A DNA stretch of 64,000 nt from Chengkuizengella sp. SCS-71B. GTDB lineage: Bacteria; Bacillota; Bacilli; Paenibacillales; KCTC-33759. The DNA is taken from NCBI RefSeq assembly GCF_040100845.1, contig NZ_JAZHSH010000001.1, positions 3,456,501 through 3,520,500 of the forward strand. Direction: 5' to 3'. Positions 11,516-20,995 of the stretch are shown in pieces; the stretch's first letter is position 1; every line of letters begins with the position of its first letter. The position numbers and the translations under genes were made by a program. Under the pieces are notes generated by a model. The model made no database searches. It was not told where the DNA came from and saw only the letters and a list, made by a program, of their open reading frames with translations.

Positions 11516-13276
11516 TTAAGGTCTTTTGTTCAGTGTATTGTTAATAACATCCCAAATATCTGGTGTTTCAAAACCTCTTCTCCAAGAAGCTATACCCGCT
11601 AAATCATACTTTTTCACTATTTCAGCACGTGCTTCCATGGAAACAACATCTTCTAACCAAATTTTATATGTCGAATTTCCTTCTTTATATTCAACATAAT
11701 TTTGTCCTACATCTTCTTTATACTGTACATCTAATTTTTTCTCCTCAATAATCTGATGCGCTGTTTCCATAAACAATGTTTTTGAAGAAACAGATATATT
11801 ACCATCCTCCATTTTTTCAGTCCATAAACGAGTGTAAAAAGGGACTCCTAAAATTAGCTTGTCTGCCGGCACCTGATCCTCGTTCATAATGTCTACGATG
11901 CCTTTTTCAACCCATGGCAAAGATGCAACAGATCCTGCAACTGGACTAGCAGCCCAATGTTCATCATAAGTCATAACCATCATATAATCTACAACTTCTC
12001 CCAAGGCCTTTCTGTCATAAAATAACGACCACATCTCACTTCCGCCTCGAATGGTTACATCAATCGAAACAACAAGATTTTGTTCATGTAAAATAGGAGT
12101 GAGCTCTCGAACAAATTGAGTAAGGTTTTCTTTGTCTTTTAAATAAACATTTTCAAAATCTATATTGATCCCTTGTAAATCATATAATTCAGCATAACTT
12201 ACAAGTTGTTTGATCATATTCATTCTGGTTTCATAATTGGATAAAGCCACGCTTGTCCAATCTGGGTTGAAATTATTGCTAAACAATGCCCATACTTGAT
12301 AACCTTGTGAATGTGCCCAATTTACATATTCAGAATCTGCTTTATTTTCAATATTTCCTAACTCATCTAGTAGATGGAACCATGTTGGACTTATTACATT
12401 CAAACCTGGCATATTACCAATAACTGTAGTATCCGTTTTTTTATTGTAAACGGCTTCCCAGGTTAAGTTAATCTTTTCTCCTATTGGATTCCAAACTAAA
12501 GTAGATTCTTCTTTAACTTGATCAGATATAATCTCAAGCTCATCCAGCATGACATATTGCTCTTCAATGTATCCTTGATAACCATTTTCTAATTGCACAA
12601 AATACCAACCATTTAATTTTTCTTCTATAATCATAACTCTTTCATTGATGGAAATATCATTTAAAATAGAAGCTTTAATAGTAGGCTCTTTCCTCAAAGG
12701 AAAAGTTACTACTGACTGATCCTCACTAATAACATTCCCCCATTGAATTAAATCCCCAGCATTCCAAATTAATACTGCATTAGTCTCTTCTGATTCTACT
12801 ATTTTTAAATTGTAAAACTCTAATAGATGATAGATTGGAAAATAAATCGTATCATTTATATTCTCAATTGGAAATTGCAAAGTATAGGGGGTTTCATTTA
12901 TCATTGCATTCAACTGATCTGTTTTGAAATGAATGACTTGATTGTTTGTTGTAATGATTACAGACCCAGAATCTTCTTCAAACCTAACATTTGGATCTAT
13001 ACGTTCTTTGACAAAATCCAATGGAACTTTTAATCCTTTGTCATTACCTAGAGCAGAATAAGGCTGTAACTCATTCTGATAAAAAATAGGTTGGGCTAAG
13101 CCATTAAAATCTTCCGTAACTCTATCAGAAGAAGGCTGTCCAGATAACCAACTTTGATAGAATACATAAGAAAAAAATAAAACAAAAAACAATAATAAAA
13201 TAAATAAGATCATTCTAAGCAATCTGTTGCGTTTTTTCTTTTTAACTGAAATATTAAACTGATTCAATCCATCCAC
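11516..13276 (-). CDS. Membrane-anchored GH18 glycosidase with SH3b domain
   Basis: The 586-residue product has a basic N terminus (KKKKRNRLLR) and one membrane anchor (about 21-41). A ~120-residue domain of copper-amine-oxidase N-terminal type follows, then an SH3b-like domain (about 185-240) and a GH18 barrel (about 270-586). The catalytic strand reads GINIDFEN, with D373 and E375 in the place of the DxxDxDxE acids. Close relatives are spore cortex or cell-wall N-acetylglucosaminidases of the YaaH/YdhD/SleL type, so peptidoglycan is a likely substrate outside the membrane. The first codon is GTG with a poor ribosome site; a TTG three codons later has AGGA about 10 bases upstream and could be the true start. 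A single gene between ygzB and perR. Confidence 0.85.
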   Translation of the reverse strand: MDGLNQFNISVKKKKRNRLLRMILFILLLFFVLFFSYVFYQSWLSGQPSSDRVTEDFNGLAQPIFYQNELQPYSALGNDKGLKVPLDFVKERIDPNVRFEEDSGSVIITTNNQVIHFKTDQLNAMINETPYTLQFPIENINDTIYFPIYHLLEFYNLKIVESEETNAVLIWNAGDLIQWGNVISEDQSVVTFPLRKEPTIKASILNDISINERVMIIEEKLNGWYFVQLENGYQGYIEEQYVMLDELEIISDQVKEESTLVWNPIGEKINLTWEAVYNKKTDTTVIGNMPGLNVISPTWFHLLDELGNIENKADSEYVNWAHSQGYQVWALFSNNFNPDWTSVALSNYETRMNMIKQLVSYAELYDLQGINIDFENVYLKDKENLTQFVRELTPILHEQNLVVSIDVTIRGGSEMWSLFYDRKALGEVVDYMMVMTYDEHWAASPVAGSVASLPWVEKGIVDIMNEDQVPADKLILGVPFYTRLWTEKMEDGNISVSSKTLFMETAHQIIEEKKLDVQYKEDVGQNYVEYKEGNSTYKIWLEDVVSMEARAEIVKKYDLAGIASWRRGFETPDIWDVINNTLNKRP

Positions 13277-13290
13277 ATCCTATGTCTGAA

Positions 13291-13343
13291 AATAAAAAGA
13301 CGTAAGGTACTTCTTTGTTGAAAAAGAAGAACCAATACGTCTT
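13291..13343 (-). terminator. Terminator after perR
   Basis: A long hairpin, AAGACGTAAGGTACTTCTTT paired with AAGAAGAACCAATACGTCTT, is followed on the minus strand by TTTTATTTTC. It lies 37 bp past the perR stop. Confidence 0.8.
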
Positions 13344-13379
13344 ATATTAAATGATTTTCCTGTTAAAATAAATAACGAA

Positions 13380-13805
13380 TTATGCTTCACTGCATTGTTG
13401 ACAGGTTCCATGAACTTCCATTCTATGATGCTTAACAATAAACCCTGTTTTTTCGGATGCTATCTCCTCAATTTGATAAAGCGGAGGAGAGTGAAAATCA
13501 ACAATTTTACCACAATCATCACAAATCGCATGGTAATGTTCATCTACATTAGCATCAAATCGACTCGCACCATCACCAAATGTCAGCTCACGAACTAAAC
13601 CAGCGTCTAAAAATACTTTTAAATTATTATATATAGTTGCAACACTCATATTTGGAAACTGTCCACCAAGTGCTTTAAAAATTTCATCCACACTAGGATG
13701 AGTATCTGTTTCTAACATAAACGAAAGGATCGCATGTCTTTGCGGTGTCATACGAACACCACTTATTTTTAGTTGCTTTAAGGCATGTTCTAACTGGGAT
13801 GACAT
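13380..13805 (-). CDS. perR: Peroxide-responsive repressor PerR (Fur family)
   Basis: The 141-residue product is full length, with an N-terminal winged helix (residues 1-80; recognition helix near SVATIYNNLKVF) and a C-terminal dimerisation domain. All five ligands of the PerR regulatory Fe/Mn site are present as H36, D84, H90, H92 and D103, including the aspartate that separates PerR from Fur. The structural zinc site is C95, C98, C135 and C138. In this family, Fe-catalysed oxidation of the two histidines by H2O2 releases the repressor from catalase, alkyl hydroperoxide reductase and similar genes. An AT-rich TTATAATA-like half site lies upstream (about 13848-13855), but I cannot call a complete Per box. 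Confidence 0.93.
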   Translation of the reverse strand: MSSQLEHALKQLKISGVRMTPQRHAILSFMLETDTHPSVDEIFKALGGQFPNMSVATIYNNLKVFLDAGLVRELTFGDGASRFDANVDEHYHAICDDCGKIVDFHSPPLYQIEEIASEKTGFIVKHHRMEVHGTCQQCSEA

Positions 13806-13890
13806 AATCCCTACCGCCTTTCTATTTGATCATTAAGGTATATATTTATAATACGGTTGAGGTTATCTCTTTGTCAACTTCAAGACAAAA

Positions 13891-15126
13891 TTAAAGGTCT
13901 TGGTCCCACTTTTTAACAATTACTGAACCATTAGTAGTATACGCGGCAATTTTGTGTTCACCATTACCAACTATTCCACCCATAAGTTTCTTATCGATAT
14001 GAAAAGGAAAATCACTAGAAAACTCTCCAGCACTCGTCTTAGCTCTAAATGTGAAGTTTCCATTTTCAGGTAAATTTACGACTATATCTTCATTTAAAGT
14101 GTCTAAATACCAGCTTCCATCAACTACTTGAGACTTTACTTTAATCCTGCCATTTGTAGTATCAGCTGTCACTTCATCGTACACTTCAACCAACGTTATT
14201 GATCCATTAGTTGAATCAGCCTCAACCTTTCCTTCAATCATTTCCCCTTCTATTTTACCATTTGTTGTATCCACTATAAAATCGCCAAATATATTTTTAG
14301 CAATAATATCTCCATTTGTTGTATCAAGCACTGTATTATTACTGATAGAATAAACCTCAATATCACCATTCGTTGTATCAGCGACTACTTTGCCCTCTAT
14401 GTTTTTAATATAAATGTCACCATTTGTTGTATCAATTTCTAAATAATTAAGTACTGGAGCATCAGTTACTATAGCAGAGCCATTTTTCATTTTTAATTGA
14501 ATATCTATTTCTCTAGATTCTGGCACATGTATAATCAAGTTTATTTTGGGTTTATATTTCAAACCAAACCTATAATATTCTTTTCCCTTTGCAAATACTT
14601 GCAAAGTGTTCCCTTCAACCCACTCAAGTTTAGACTCATTTACTATTGTTTCTGTTTTTTCTTGATCCATTTTAGAAACATATATCGTTGTTTCAATTTT
14701 GAGGTCTTTTTGATCAGAAGATTTTATGCTAATCTTTCCATTTAAATTTTCAACATATAGTTTATTTGTATTTTCAGGAAAATTTATCATCTTAACTTCT
14801 TTTTCAAATTTCATATCATTTTCAGAAGCAGAACGAAAATAAACTAATTCTAATTGATTCAAAAATGGAAAACCTGATGTTAAACCAGATAGGACTAGTA
14901 CGACAATAAAACTTAAAATGATTGACTTTATATCTAGTTTGACATCTCTATCATCATTACTTTTTAATTGAAATAATAAGTATTCAATTCCAAAAAAAAT
15001 GATAATAATTGGCCACCACTGTACTATCTTTTCCAAATATATAGTATCTCTTGTTTGATCGATGAGCAATGCTGCACCAACGATCACTAACAACATAGCT
15101 ACTGTATATCTACCCACCTTTATCAT
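13891..15126 (-). CDS. DUF4097-type beta-strand repeat membrane protein
   Basis: The 411-residue product has three N-terminal membrane segments (about 9-24, 37-53 and 68-88). A large outer domain follows, with at least six ~19-residue repeats around the motif DTTNGDI (roughly residues 225-340). This is a beta-helix-like DUF4097 region as found in LiaG-type envelope proteins. It is the last gene of an operon encoding an ECF sigma factor, an anti-sigma-like protein and another membrane protein, with 18 bp to the gene before it. That setting suggests a cell-envelope stress role, which is inference. No catalytic motif is visible. Confidence 0.8.
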   Translation of the reverse strand: MIKVGRYTVAMLLVIVGAALLIDQTRDTIYLEKIVQWWPIIIIFFGIEYLLFQLKSNDDRDVKLDIKSIILSFIVVLVLSGLTSGFPFLNQLELVYFRSASENDMKFEKEVKMINFPENTNKLYVENLNGKISIKSSDQKDLKIETTIYVSKMDQEKTETIVNESKLEWVEGNTLQVFAKGKEYYRFGLKYKPKINLIIHVPESREIDIQLKMKNGSAIVTDAPVLNYLEIDTTNGDIYIKNIEGKVVADTTNGDIEVYSISNNTVLDTTNGDIIAKNIFGDFIVDTTNGKIEGEMIEGKVEADSTNGSITLVEVYDEVTADTTNGRIKVKSQVVDGSWYLDTLNEDIVVNLPENGNFTFRAKTSAGEFSSDFPFHIDKKLMGGIVGNGEHKIAAYTTNGSVIVKKWDQDL

Positions 15127-15144
15127 AAAAATTCACTCTCCACC

Positions 15145-15744
15145 TCATTGTTGATTTTTTTTCTTTAATTCACTAAAAATCAATAGCCCTCCTGCGACAA
15201 TTAAGGCAATACCACCTAAATACGAACCGAAAATATCAAAGACTATACTTAACCAAGATGGTTTGTTACTAATAATAAAAAGTAGTGTACCAGCTGCTAT
15301 TAACATATAACCAAATGTCTTTCCGTCTCTTATATTTACTTTTGTATCCTCTTGAGTACCTTGTGTATTTATAATATCTGCTATTTGCAAAGCATCAAAT
15401 ATATTATAAAAATAAATAACTGGAACAACAAAAGATAGTAATACAATTAAAGGAACATTTGAATCAACAAAGTTCATACCTAGTGAGACAATGAATACGA
15501 TGTCTATGGCTAAAAGCATCATAAACATCACCCCTCTTTGCATTAACCCTAAATAAAAATGGCCCATCCCAGGCAATAAAAATGCTAATAATCCAGTTAC
15601 AAACTTATTTTTATGTTTAGTAGTTTGAAAAGGGATAGAACTAGAATTCATTTGTTGTTTATGCTGATGAATTCTTTGCTCTATAAAGTCATCCATCTTC
15701 TCTTGCTGTGGCTGAATATCCCCAGGCACTTCATGTTTTTCCAT
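15145..15744 (-). CDS. TM2-like polytopic membrane protein of the sigma operon
   Basis: The 199-residue product has a hydrophilic N terminus (1-45), then about five membrane segments between residues 47 and 195. The segment FVTGLLAFLLPGMGHFYLGL resembles the TM2/DUF5683-type motif of a helical hairpin with GxGhFYLG. It lies between the anti-sigma-like gene and the DUF4097 gene in one transcription unit. AGGAGGG precedes the ATG by about 7 bases. Function unknown; association with envelope stress is inferred only from the operon. Confidence 0.75.
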   Translation of the reverse strand: MEKHEVPGDIQPQQEKMDDFIEQRIHQHKQQMNSSSIPFQTTKHKNKFVTGLLAFLLPGMGHFYLGLMQRGVMFMMLLAIDIVFIVSLGMNFVDSNVPLIVLLSFVVPVIYFYNIFDALQIADIINTQGTQEDTKVNIRDGKTFGYMLIAAGTLLFIISNKPSWLSIVFDIFGSYLGGIALIVAGGLLIFSELKKKNQQ

Positions 15745-15761
15745 TATTAACCCTCCTTAAA

Positions 15762-15811
15762 TTTATCCGAAAATATTTGCATACAGACGCCCACCTCTAT
15801 AGGTGGTATCT
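15762..15811 (-). repeat. Truncated copy A of the triple-hairpin dispersed repeat
   Basis: Holds only the distal part of the ~117 bp element: TTTATCC, then GCATACAGACGCCCACCTC, then TATAGGTGGTATCT. It fills the short gap between two genes of the sigma operon, right after the stop of the anti-sigma-like gene. The CCACCT/AGGTGG hairpin is intact. Confidence 0.8.
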
Positions 15812-15817
15812 ACAGAT

Positions 15818-16189
15818 TCACTGATTAACTATCTGTGAGATTTTTGTAGAAATTATATTAAAAAACTCAGAACCAAATGTGATAGCCCCATTTACTGTAT
15901 CATGCACTTCCATACTGAATTGTTCAGGATTCATCTGTAGAAATGTAGAAAATATTCCCTCGGAAATAAAAAAGTAAGTCGCTGCACTCGCAATAATGAT
16001 ATGAATAACTTCATTGCTTTGTTTAAATTGTTTGTGAATATTTACTTTGTTATTTGCATCCATTTTTATCGTGTGATGCATTACATCATCTACGAAACTT
16101 GAAGATGGTTCAAAAATAGGCAATGAATTCAATTGCTGTTCTAAATCATCATACTGTTGTCGATTGGATTTTTGATTTTTCCTGAACAT
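15818..16189 (-). CDS. Putative anti-sigma factor
   Basis: The 123-residue product has a charged N-terminal half (1-57, with a possible short helix LEQQLNSLPIFEPSSSFVDDV), one membrane segment (about 60-80) and a short outer tail. Its start overlaps the end of the ECF sigma gene by 41 bp, the usual arrangement for sigma/anti-sigma pairs. No zinc-binding HxxxCxxC motif of the ZAS class is visible, so the assignment rests on layout and topology. The truncated dispersed repeat immediately follows its stop. Confidence 0.6.
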   Translation of the reverse strand: MFRKNQKSNRQQYDDLEQQLNSLPIFEPSSSFVDDVMHHTIKMDANNKVNIHKQFKQSNEVIHIIIASAATYFFISEGIFSTFLQMNPEQFSMEVHDTVNGAITFGSEFFNIISTKISQIVNQ

Positions 16190-16751
16190 GACTATCCACC
16201 TCCATCCACTTTTGCCTTAATCTTTTTTTTCCTCTGTACAAGCGAGTTTCTACTGTTTTTATTGGGAGTTGCATAATTTCTGCAATTTCAGAACAAGAAA
16301 ACTCCTTCAAATGATGTAAATAAATAATGATTCGATACTTATCTGGCAGACTGTTAATAAGTTGATGTACCAATTCCTGTTTTTCTTTGGCTATCGTTTT
16401 TGTTTCTGGCTCTTCATTTGAATCTGTAAATAATTTATCCTTTATTTCATCCGCCCAAGCCACAACTGACTTTCTTTTTTGAGATCTGCGATGATCTATA
16501 ACAAGGTTGACTGTTAGACGGTATAACCAAGTTTTAAATTTTGAACTTCCTTGGAAAGAAGAAAGTGTTCTAAATAATTTAATAAACACTTCTTGAGATA
16601 AATCTTCAGCAGTTTCACGATGTCCAATCATTTGAAATATTAGTGTAAAAATATAATTTTTATGTCTTTCCACCAACAAACGATATGCTTCATTTTTACC
16701 CATTTGAATTTCTTTAACAAGCTGCTCATCAGTTAATTGATCCATCGCCAC
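16149..16751 (-). CDS. ECF RNA polymerase sigma factor (SigW/RpoE type)
   Basis: The 200-residue product has sigma region 2 (about 20-90: YIFTLIFQMIGHRETAEDL, then QEVFIKLFRTLSSF and FKTWLYRLTVNLVIDHRR) and region 4 (about 125-180: LPDKYRIIIYLHHLKEFS, then IKTVETRLYRGKKRL). There is no region 1.1 or 3. It heads an operon with an overlapping anti-sigma-like gene and two membrane-protein genes, a typical envelope-stress module. I looked for an autoregulatory TGAAAC-N16-CGTC promoter upstream and found only a poorly spaced candidate. Confidence 0.88.
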   Translation of the reverse strand: MAMDQLTDEQLVKEIQMGKNEAYRLLVERHKNYIFTLIFQMIGHRETAEDLSQEVFIKLFRTLSSFQGSSKFKTWLYRLTVNLVIDHRRSQKRKSVVAWADEIKDKLFTDSNEEPETKTIAKEKQELVHQLINSLPDKYRIIIYLHHLKEFSCSEIAEIMQLPIKTVETRLYRGKKRLRQKWMEVDSHVQEKSKIQSTTV

Positions 16752-17043
16752 ACCACCTTTATCTATCCTATAAACTTAGACGTAAATCCTCTGGCTTTCA
16801 CTTCAAAATCAAAAAAATTTTTAAAAGCACAACTGTATACAATTTCCTTGTTACTTCTTTCCACTTTCTCTATTCTTATGTTAAAACTTTTATTTAAAAA
16901 CCCAAACAAAAATTTACCGGAGAGAACCAACTCACAAGTTTTCTGAATTTTCACCCTATCTTTTTAATCAATAATAAAATACAGGCACAAAGCCTAAATT
17001 GCTACATAACATAAACTATCCCTAAATGAAGGAGGAATTAAAG

Positions 17044-17352
17044 TTGACTTTACCTAAAGTTCCAAATTTCGATCCTAACATTACTATAGATCGTGAGAAA
17101 GCGATTGACTTGTTGCTAACTTCTATCGCTATGGAAGAAATAGGATTATCACATATTGTTAATGCAGAGGGTGAAAAAATCCAAGCCGTAGTTGAAAGTT
17201 TTAAACAGAGTGACCACTCTGATATTACTAATCTAATTTATATAAATACCAATGTGGCTGATACTTTAAAGAGAGTCATACAAAAGCAAATTTTACTCGA
17301 CTTTAAACTCGATGACGTTAAGGAATTAATTGAAGGTTTAGACGGTGAGTAA
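17044..17352 (+). CDS. Small helical protein of spore-former type, function unknown
   Basis: A 102-residue soluble protein. An in-frame ATG exists at 17026, but the strong ribosome site AAGGAGGA (17029-17036) lies inside that reading, 8 bases before the TTG at 17044. TTG is therefore the likely start and the protein begins with LTLPKVPNFDPN preceded by Met. The central stretch LLTSIAMEEIGLSHIVNAEG is a conserved block I associate with small proteins of Bacillales that often sit beside spore-surface genes; that link is from memory and weak. No membrane segment, cysteine or catalytic motif is visible. Confidence 0.75.
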   Translation: MTLPKVPNFDPNITIDREKAIDLLLTSIAMEEIGLSHIVNAEGEKIQAVVESFKQSDHSDITNLIYINTNVADTLKRVIQKQILLDFKLDDVKELIEGLDGE

Positions 17353-17495
17353 AATTTTCACACTTTGATTATGAATTTCATACAATATTTAAACAGCATA
17401 AGTTTATCACTTGGTATTTAAAGTTATTTTGTTAAAGTTTGTACTGTTAATTTTTCGATTGTCACTTGTCAAAAAGATTTCAATTCCACTCCAAA

Positions 17496-17538
17496 ACAAA
17501 AAACCGCTGTTCCTTTCATTAGAAACTAGCGGCTTTTT
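17496..17538. terminator. Bidirectional terminator between convergent genes
   Basis: AAAAACCGCT pairs with AGCGGCTTTTT across a ~19 base loop. It has A and T runs on opposite sides, so it can serve both the plus-strand gene at 17044-17352 and gatB on the minus strand. Confidence 0.75.
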
Positions 17539-17565
17539 GCTGTTCTTATCTTCATTTTTGTGGGA

Positions 17566-19002
17566 TTAATCTATACATTCTTTAATAAGTTTGTTCACTA
17601 ATCCTGGGTTCGCTTTCCCTTTAGTTTCTTTCATGACTTGACCTACTAAGAAACCAATCGCTTTTTGCTTCCCTGCTTTGTAATCAGAAACAGATTGAGG
17701 ATTTTTTTCAATGATTTGCTCAACGATCGTTTTAATTGCTCCTTCATCACTGATCTGTACCAAACCTTTTTCCTCAACAATCGTTTGAGGCGCTTTACCT
17801 GTTTCAATCATATCTTTGAATACTTTTTTGGCTATTTTGGAACTAATCGTCCCTTTTTCAATTAAACCGATCATTTCCCCCAGCCCTTTACCAGTCACTT
17901 TTACATCTGGTAATTCTAAATTGTTAGCATTTAAATATCCTAACAAATCACCCATCATCCAATTTGATACTGATTTAGCATCCTTTGTAAATTGTAAACT
18001 TTCTTCAAAGAAGTCAGCTAAATGTTTTGAAGATGTGATAACCTCTGCATCATAACTCGGTAAATCAAATTGTTCAGTATATCTTTTTTTACGTGAATCT
18101 GGTAATTCAGGAATTGAGGCTCTTACTTTTTCTTTCCATTCATCATCAATGTACATCTGAACAAGATCAGGATCTGGAAAATAACGATAATCATGGGATT
18201 CTTCTTTTCCACGCATGGAGAAGGTTTTACCCTTAGATTCATCCCAACGTCTTGTTTCTTGTACTACAGCTTCTCCACTGTTTATCACATCAGCTTGACG
18301 CCATTCCTCGTATTCTAACCCTTTTTTTACACCACTAAATGAATTCATATTTTTCAATTCCGCTCTAGTGCCAAACTCTTCTTGCCCATAAGGTCGAATA
18401 CTTATATTCGCATCACAACGTAAGGAACCCTGCTCCATCTTCACATCAGAAACATCACAATATTGAATAATCGCTTTTAATTTTTCCAAATATAGTCTAG
18501 CTTCTTCTGGTGAACGCAGGTCTGGTTCAGATACAATTTCAACAAGAGGAGTTCCTACACGATTAAAATCTACCAATGATGCATATCCACCATCAATATG
18601 TGTTAATTTACCTGCATCCTCTTCTAAATGAAGCCTAGTTATTCCAATCCTTTTGGTTTGCCCATCTATTTCAATATCAATCCAACCATTTTCACCAATC
18701 GGTTTATCAAACTGAGAAATCTGATACGCTTTTGGAGAATCGGGATAAAAATAATTCTTTCGATCAAACTTACTTTCTGTTGCAATCTCACAATTTAGAG
18801 CCATGGCTGCTTTCATCGCAAATTCGACTGCTTTTTTGTTTAGAACAGGCAATACACCAGGATAACCTAAACAAATCGGGCATGTATGTGAATTTGGTGG
18901 AGCTCCAAATTCAGTAGAACATCCGCAAAAAATCTTGGAATTTGTATGTAATTCTACATGCACCTCTAATCCAATTACGGTTTCATATTTTGTATTAGAC
19001 AT
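17566..19002 (-). CDS. gatB: Asp-tRNA(Asn)/Glu-tRNA(Gln) amidotransferase subunit B
   Basis: The 478-residue product is normal in length. It begins [20 protein letters not shown]. Zinc-site cysteines are seen in FCGCSTEFG and CPICLGYPG, and a C-terminal YqeY/GatB tail domain ends with [12 protein letters not shown]. GatB binds the misacylated tRNA and phosphorylates its side-chain carboxylate before amide formation. AGGAGGAGATAAC precedes the ATG. It lies 15 bp after gatA in the order gatC-gatA-gatB. The complex makes Gln-tRNA(Gln) in Bacillales, which lack GlnRS. Confidence 0.96.
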   Translation of the reverse strand: MSNTKYETVIGLEVHVELHTNSKIFCGCSTEFGAPPNSHTCPICLGYPGVLPVLNKKAVEFAMKAAMALNCEIATESKFDRKNYFYPDSPKAYQISQFDKPIGENGWIDIEIDGQTKRIGITRLHLEEDAGKLTHIDGGYASLVDFNRVGTPLVEIVSEPDLRSPEEARLYLEKLKAIIQYCDVSDVKMEQGSLRCDANISIRPYGQEEFGTRAELKNMNSFSGVKKGLEYEEWRQADVINSGEAVVQETRRWDESKGKTFSMRGKEESHDYRYFPDPDLVQMYIDDEWKEKVRASIPELPDSRKKRYTEQFDLPSYDAEVITSSKHLADFFEESLQFTKDAKSVSNWMMGDLLGYLNANNLELPDVKVTGKGLGEMIGLIEKGTISSKIAKKVFKDMIETGKAPQTIVEEKGLVQISDEGAIKTIVEQIIEKNPQSVSDYKAGKQKAIGFLVGQVMKETKGKANPGLVNKLIKECID

Positions 19003-19017
19003 GTTATCTCCTCCTTC

Positions 19018-20475
19018 CTACAGCTGCGGTCGCTTTTGATGAAATTCTGTACTCTGTTCATAAGCATGTGCTACTCGCAATACAGTAGATTCATCAAAGG
19101 CTTTCCCAATAATTTGCAATCCAACAGGTAAACCTTCTACAAAACCACATGGCACACTGATCGCAGGAACTCCCGCTAAACTAACTGGTATTGTACAAAT
19201 ATCATTTAAATACATCGTTAATGGATCGTCGATTTGAGATCCCAGTTTAAAAGCTGTCGTTGGGGCAGTAGGACCGATGACAACATCATATTTTTCAAAT
19301 ACTTTATCAAAATCTTGTTTAATTAAAGTACGAACTTTTTGAGCTTTTAAATAATAAGCATCATAATAACCAGAACTTAACGAGTAAGTGCCAAGCATGA
19401 TTCTACGTTTTACTTCTTGACCAAATCCCTCACTGCGAGATTTCAAATAAACATCTAGTAAATTGCCTGGATTCTCTGTTCGCACACCATAACGTACACC
19501 GTCAAACCTAGCTAGGTTTGACGATGCTTCAGAAGACGCAAGTAGATAATATGTTGCGACTGCATATTCTGTATGTGGAAGTGAAACTTCTTCCCACTCA
19601 GCTCCTAAACCTTCAAGAACTTTTAACGCTTCTAAAATAGAGTCTTTGACTTTAGGATCAATACCTTCTCCTAAATACTCTTTAGGTACACCGATTTTCA
19701 AACCTTTAACATCACCCGTCAATGCGCCAAGATAATCAGGAATATCTACATTGGCTGAAGTAGAATCCATTGCATCATATCCAGCTATTGATTGCAAGAC
19801 GTATGCATTATCCTCGACATTTTTAGTAATTGGACCAATTTGATCTAATGAAGAAGCAAAAGCAACAAGTCCAAAACGGGAAACTAAACCGTACGTTGGC
19901 TTTAAACCTACTACTCCACAATAAGCTGCTGGTTGTCGAATGGAACCACCTGTATCCGATCCAAGTGCAAAATATACCTCGTCCGCCGCCACCGCTGCTG
20001 CCGAACCACCGCTAGAACCTCCTGGGACATACTCCGTATTCCATGGATTGAGCGTAGGATGGAAGCTTGAATTTTCATTGGAGCCCCCCATTGCAAATTC
20101 ATCCATGTTGATTTTCCCTATTGTAATGGATTGAGCAGCTTTTAATTTTTTCATCACTGTTGCATCGTAAATAGGATCGAAATTTGATAGAAATTGACTA
20201 GCACAAGTTGTTCTTAATCCTTCAGTAATGATATTATCTTTAATACCCGCAGGTAAACCAAATAATAATCCTCTTTCACTGTCTTTTTCTAAAAGCTCAT
20301 CCAATTTTGCAGCAGAAACTCTTGCATTCTCTTCATCTAATGTTAAAAAAGCTTTAACCTTTGAATCTACTTGTTGAATTCGATCATACGACTCATTCAC
20401 TAATTCTGATACTTTTAATTGTTTGTTTATTAACTGATTATGTATGTCTTTTAACCGATTGTGAAATAAAGACAC
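19018..20475 (-). CDS. gatA: Glutamyl-tRNA(Gln) amidotransferase subunit A (amidase)
   Basis: The amidase-signature subunit releases ammonia from glutamine for transfer to the misacylated tRNA. The amidase core is visible: [10 protein letters not shown] (catalytic Lys), then [20 protein letters not shown] with the Ser-cis-Ser pair, then [12 protein letters not shown] carrying the nucleophile serine. The open frame begins at 20493, but GGAGG at about 20482-20486 lies just inside it. GTG at 20475 follows at good spacing, giving a 485-residue protein, the length of Bacillus subtilis GatA. A ~95 bp gap separates it from gatC. Confidence 0.96.
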   Translation of the reverse strand: MSLFHNRLKDIHNQLINKQLKVSELVNESYDRIQQVDSKVKAFLTLDEENARVSAAKLDELLEKDSERGLLFGLPAGIKDNIITEGLRTTCASQFLSNFDPIYDATVMKKLKAAQSITIGKINMDEFAMGGSNENSSFHPTLNPWNTEYVPGGSSGGSAAAVAADEVYFALGSDTGGSIRQPAAYCGVVGLKPTYGLVSRFGLVAFASSLDQIGPITKNVEDNAYVLQSIAGYDAMDSTSANVDIPDYLGALTGDVKGLKIGVPKEYLGEGIDPKVKDSILEALKVLEGLGAEWEEVSLPHTEYAVATYYLLASSEASSNLARFDGVRYGVRTENPGNLLDVYLKSRSEGFGQEVKRRIMLGTYSLSSGYYDAYYLKAQKVRTLIKQDFDKVFEKYDVVIGPTAPTTAFKLGSQIDDPLTMYLNDICTIPVSLAGVPAISVPCGFVEGLPVGLQIIGKAFDESTVLRVAHAYEQSTEFHQKRPQL

Positions 20476-20571
20476 CGTAAAGCCTCCTTCCAAGTTAAAC
20501 CTCTGTTTAAAGGGTGTTCATATAAAGTCCCCTTTTGAAAACTTATCTTAATCGAAACATGCACTTATATG

Positions 20572-20859
20572 TTATTCCAGTACCGCGGGCACTTTAATTT
20601 GACCCTCTTCTTCTTCTGGAGCATTGTGAAACACTTTTCTAAGTGGCAAAGATTCTCGTGTCTTATCCTCACGCATCACATTCGTAAGTTCCAATACATG
20701 TGTTGTAGGTTGAATGTTGTCCGTATCTAATTCATTCAATTTCTCTGCATACTGTAATATGGCATTCAATTGTTTTGTAAATTGATCCTTTTCTTCTTTA
20801 TTTAACTCAAGACGAGCTAATTTAGCTACGTGATCCACATCATTGATAGTTATGCTCAT
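20572..20859 (-). CDS. gatC: Glutamyl-tRNA(Gln) amidotransferase subunit C
   Basis: The 95-residue product has the family's usual length and opening (VDHVAKLARLELNKEE), a helical body, and the extended C-terminal arm (MREDKTRESLPLRKVF). This arm wraps the A-B interface and stabilises GatA. It is the first gene of gatCAB. AGGAGG stands 8 bases before the ATG, and a good sigma-A promoter lies upstream at 20898-20926. Confidence 0.95.
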   Translation of the reverse strand: MSITINDVDHVAKLARLELNKEEKDQFTKQLNAILQYAEKLNELDTDNIQPTTHVLELTNVMREDKTRESLPLRKVFHNAPEEEEGQIKVPAVLE

Positions 20860-20897
20860 ATAAATCCTCCCAATCCCTCACTTTAAGTCATTACATC

Positions 20898-20926
20898 ATT
20901 ATAGCTTACTTGTTTTTTTAACTCAA
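20898..20926 (-). promoter_or_regulatory. Sigma-A promoter of gatCAB
   Basis: On the minus strand, -35 TTGAGT (20926-20921) and -10 TATAAT (20903-20898) have 17 bp spacing, about 40 bp upstream of gatC. Confidence 0.75.
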
Positions 20927-20995
20927 TCCTGTTTGAGCGATATCCAAATAGAAACTCTCTTGAAAAAGCGATAGTTGACTTATTTTACTAAGAGG

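Noticed and set aside
13806-13870. Possible Per box before perR
   Set aside because: Only one half resembles TTATAAT; the dyad is not supported.
16752-16960. Possible ECF-type autoregulatory promoter (TGAAAG ... CGTC)
   Set aside because: Spacing of 12 bp is too short for a TGAAAC-N16-CGTC promoter.
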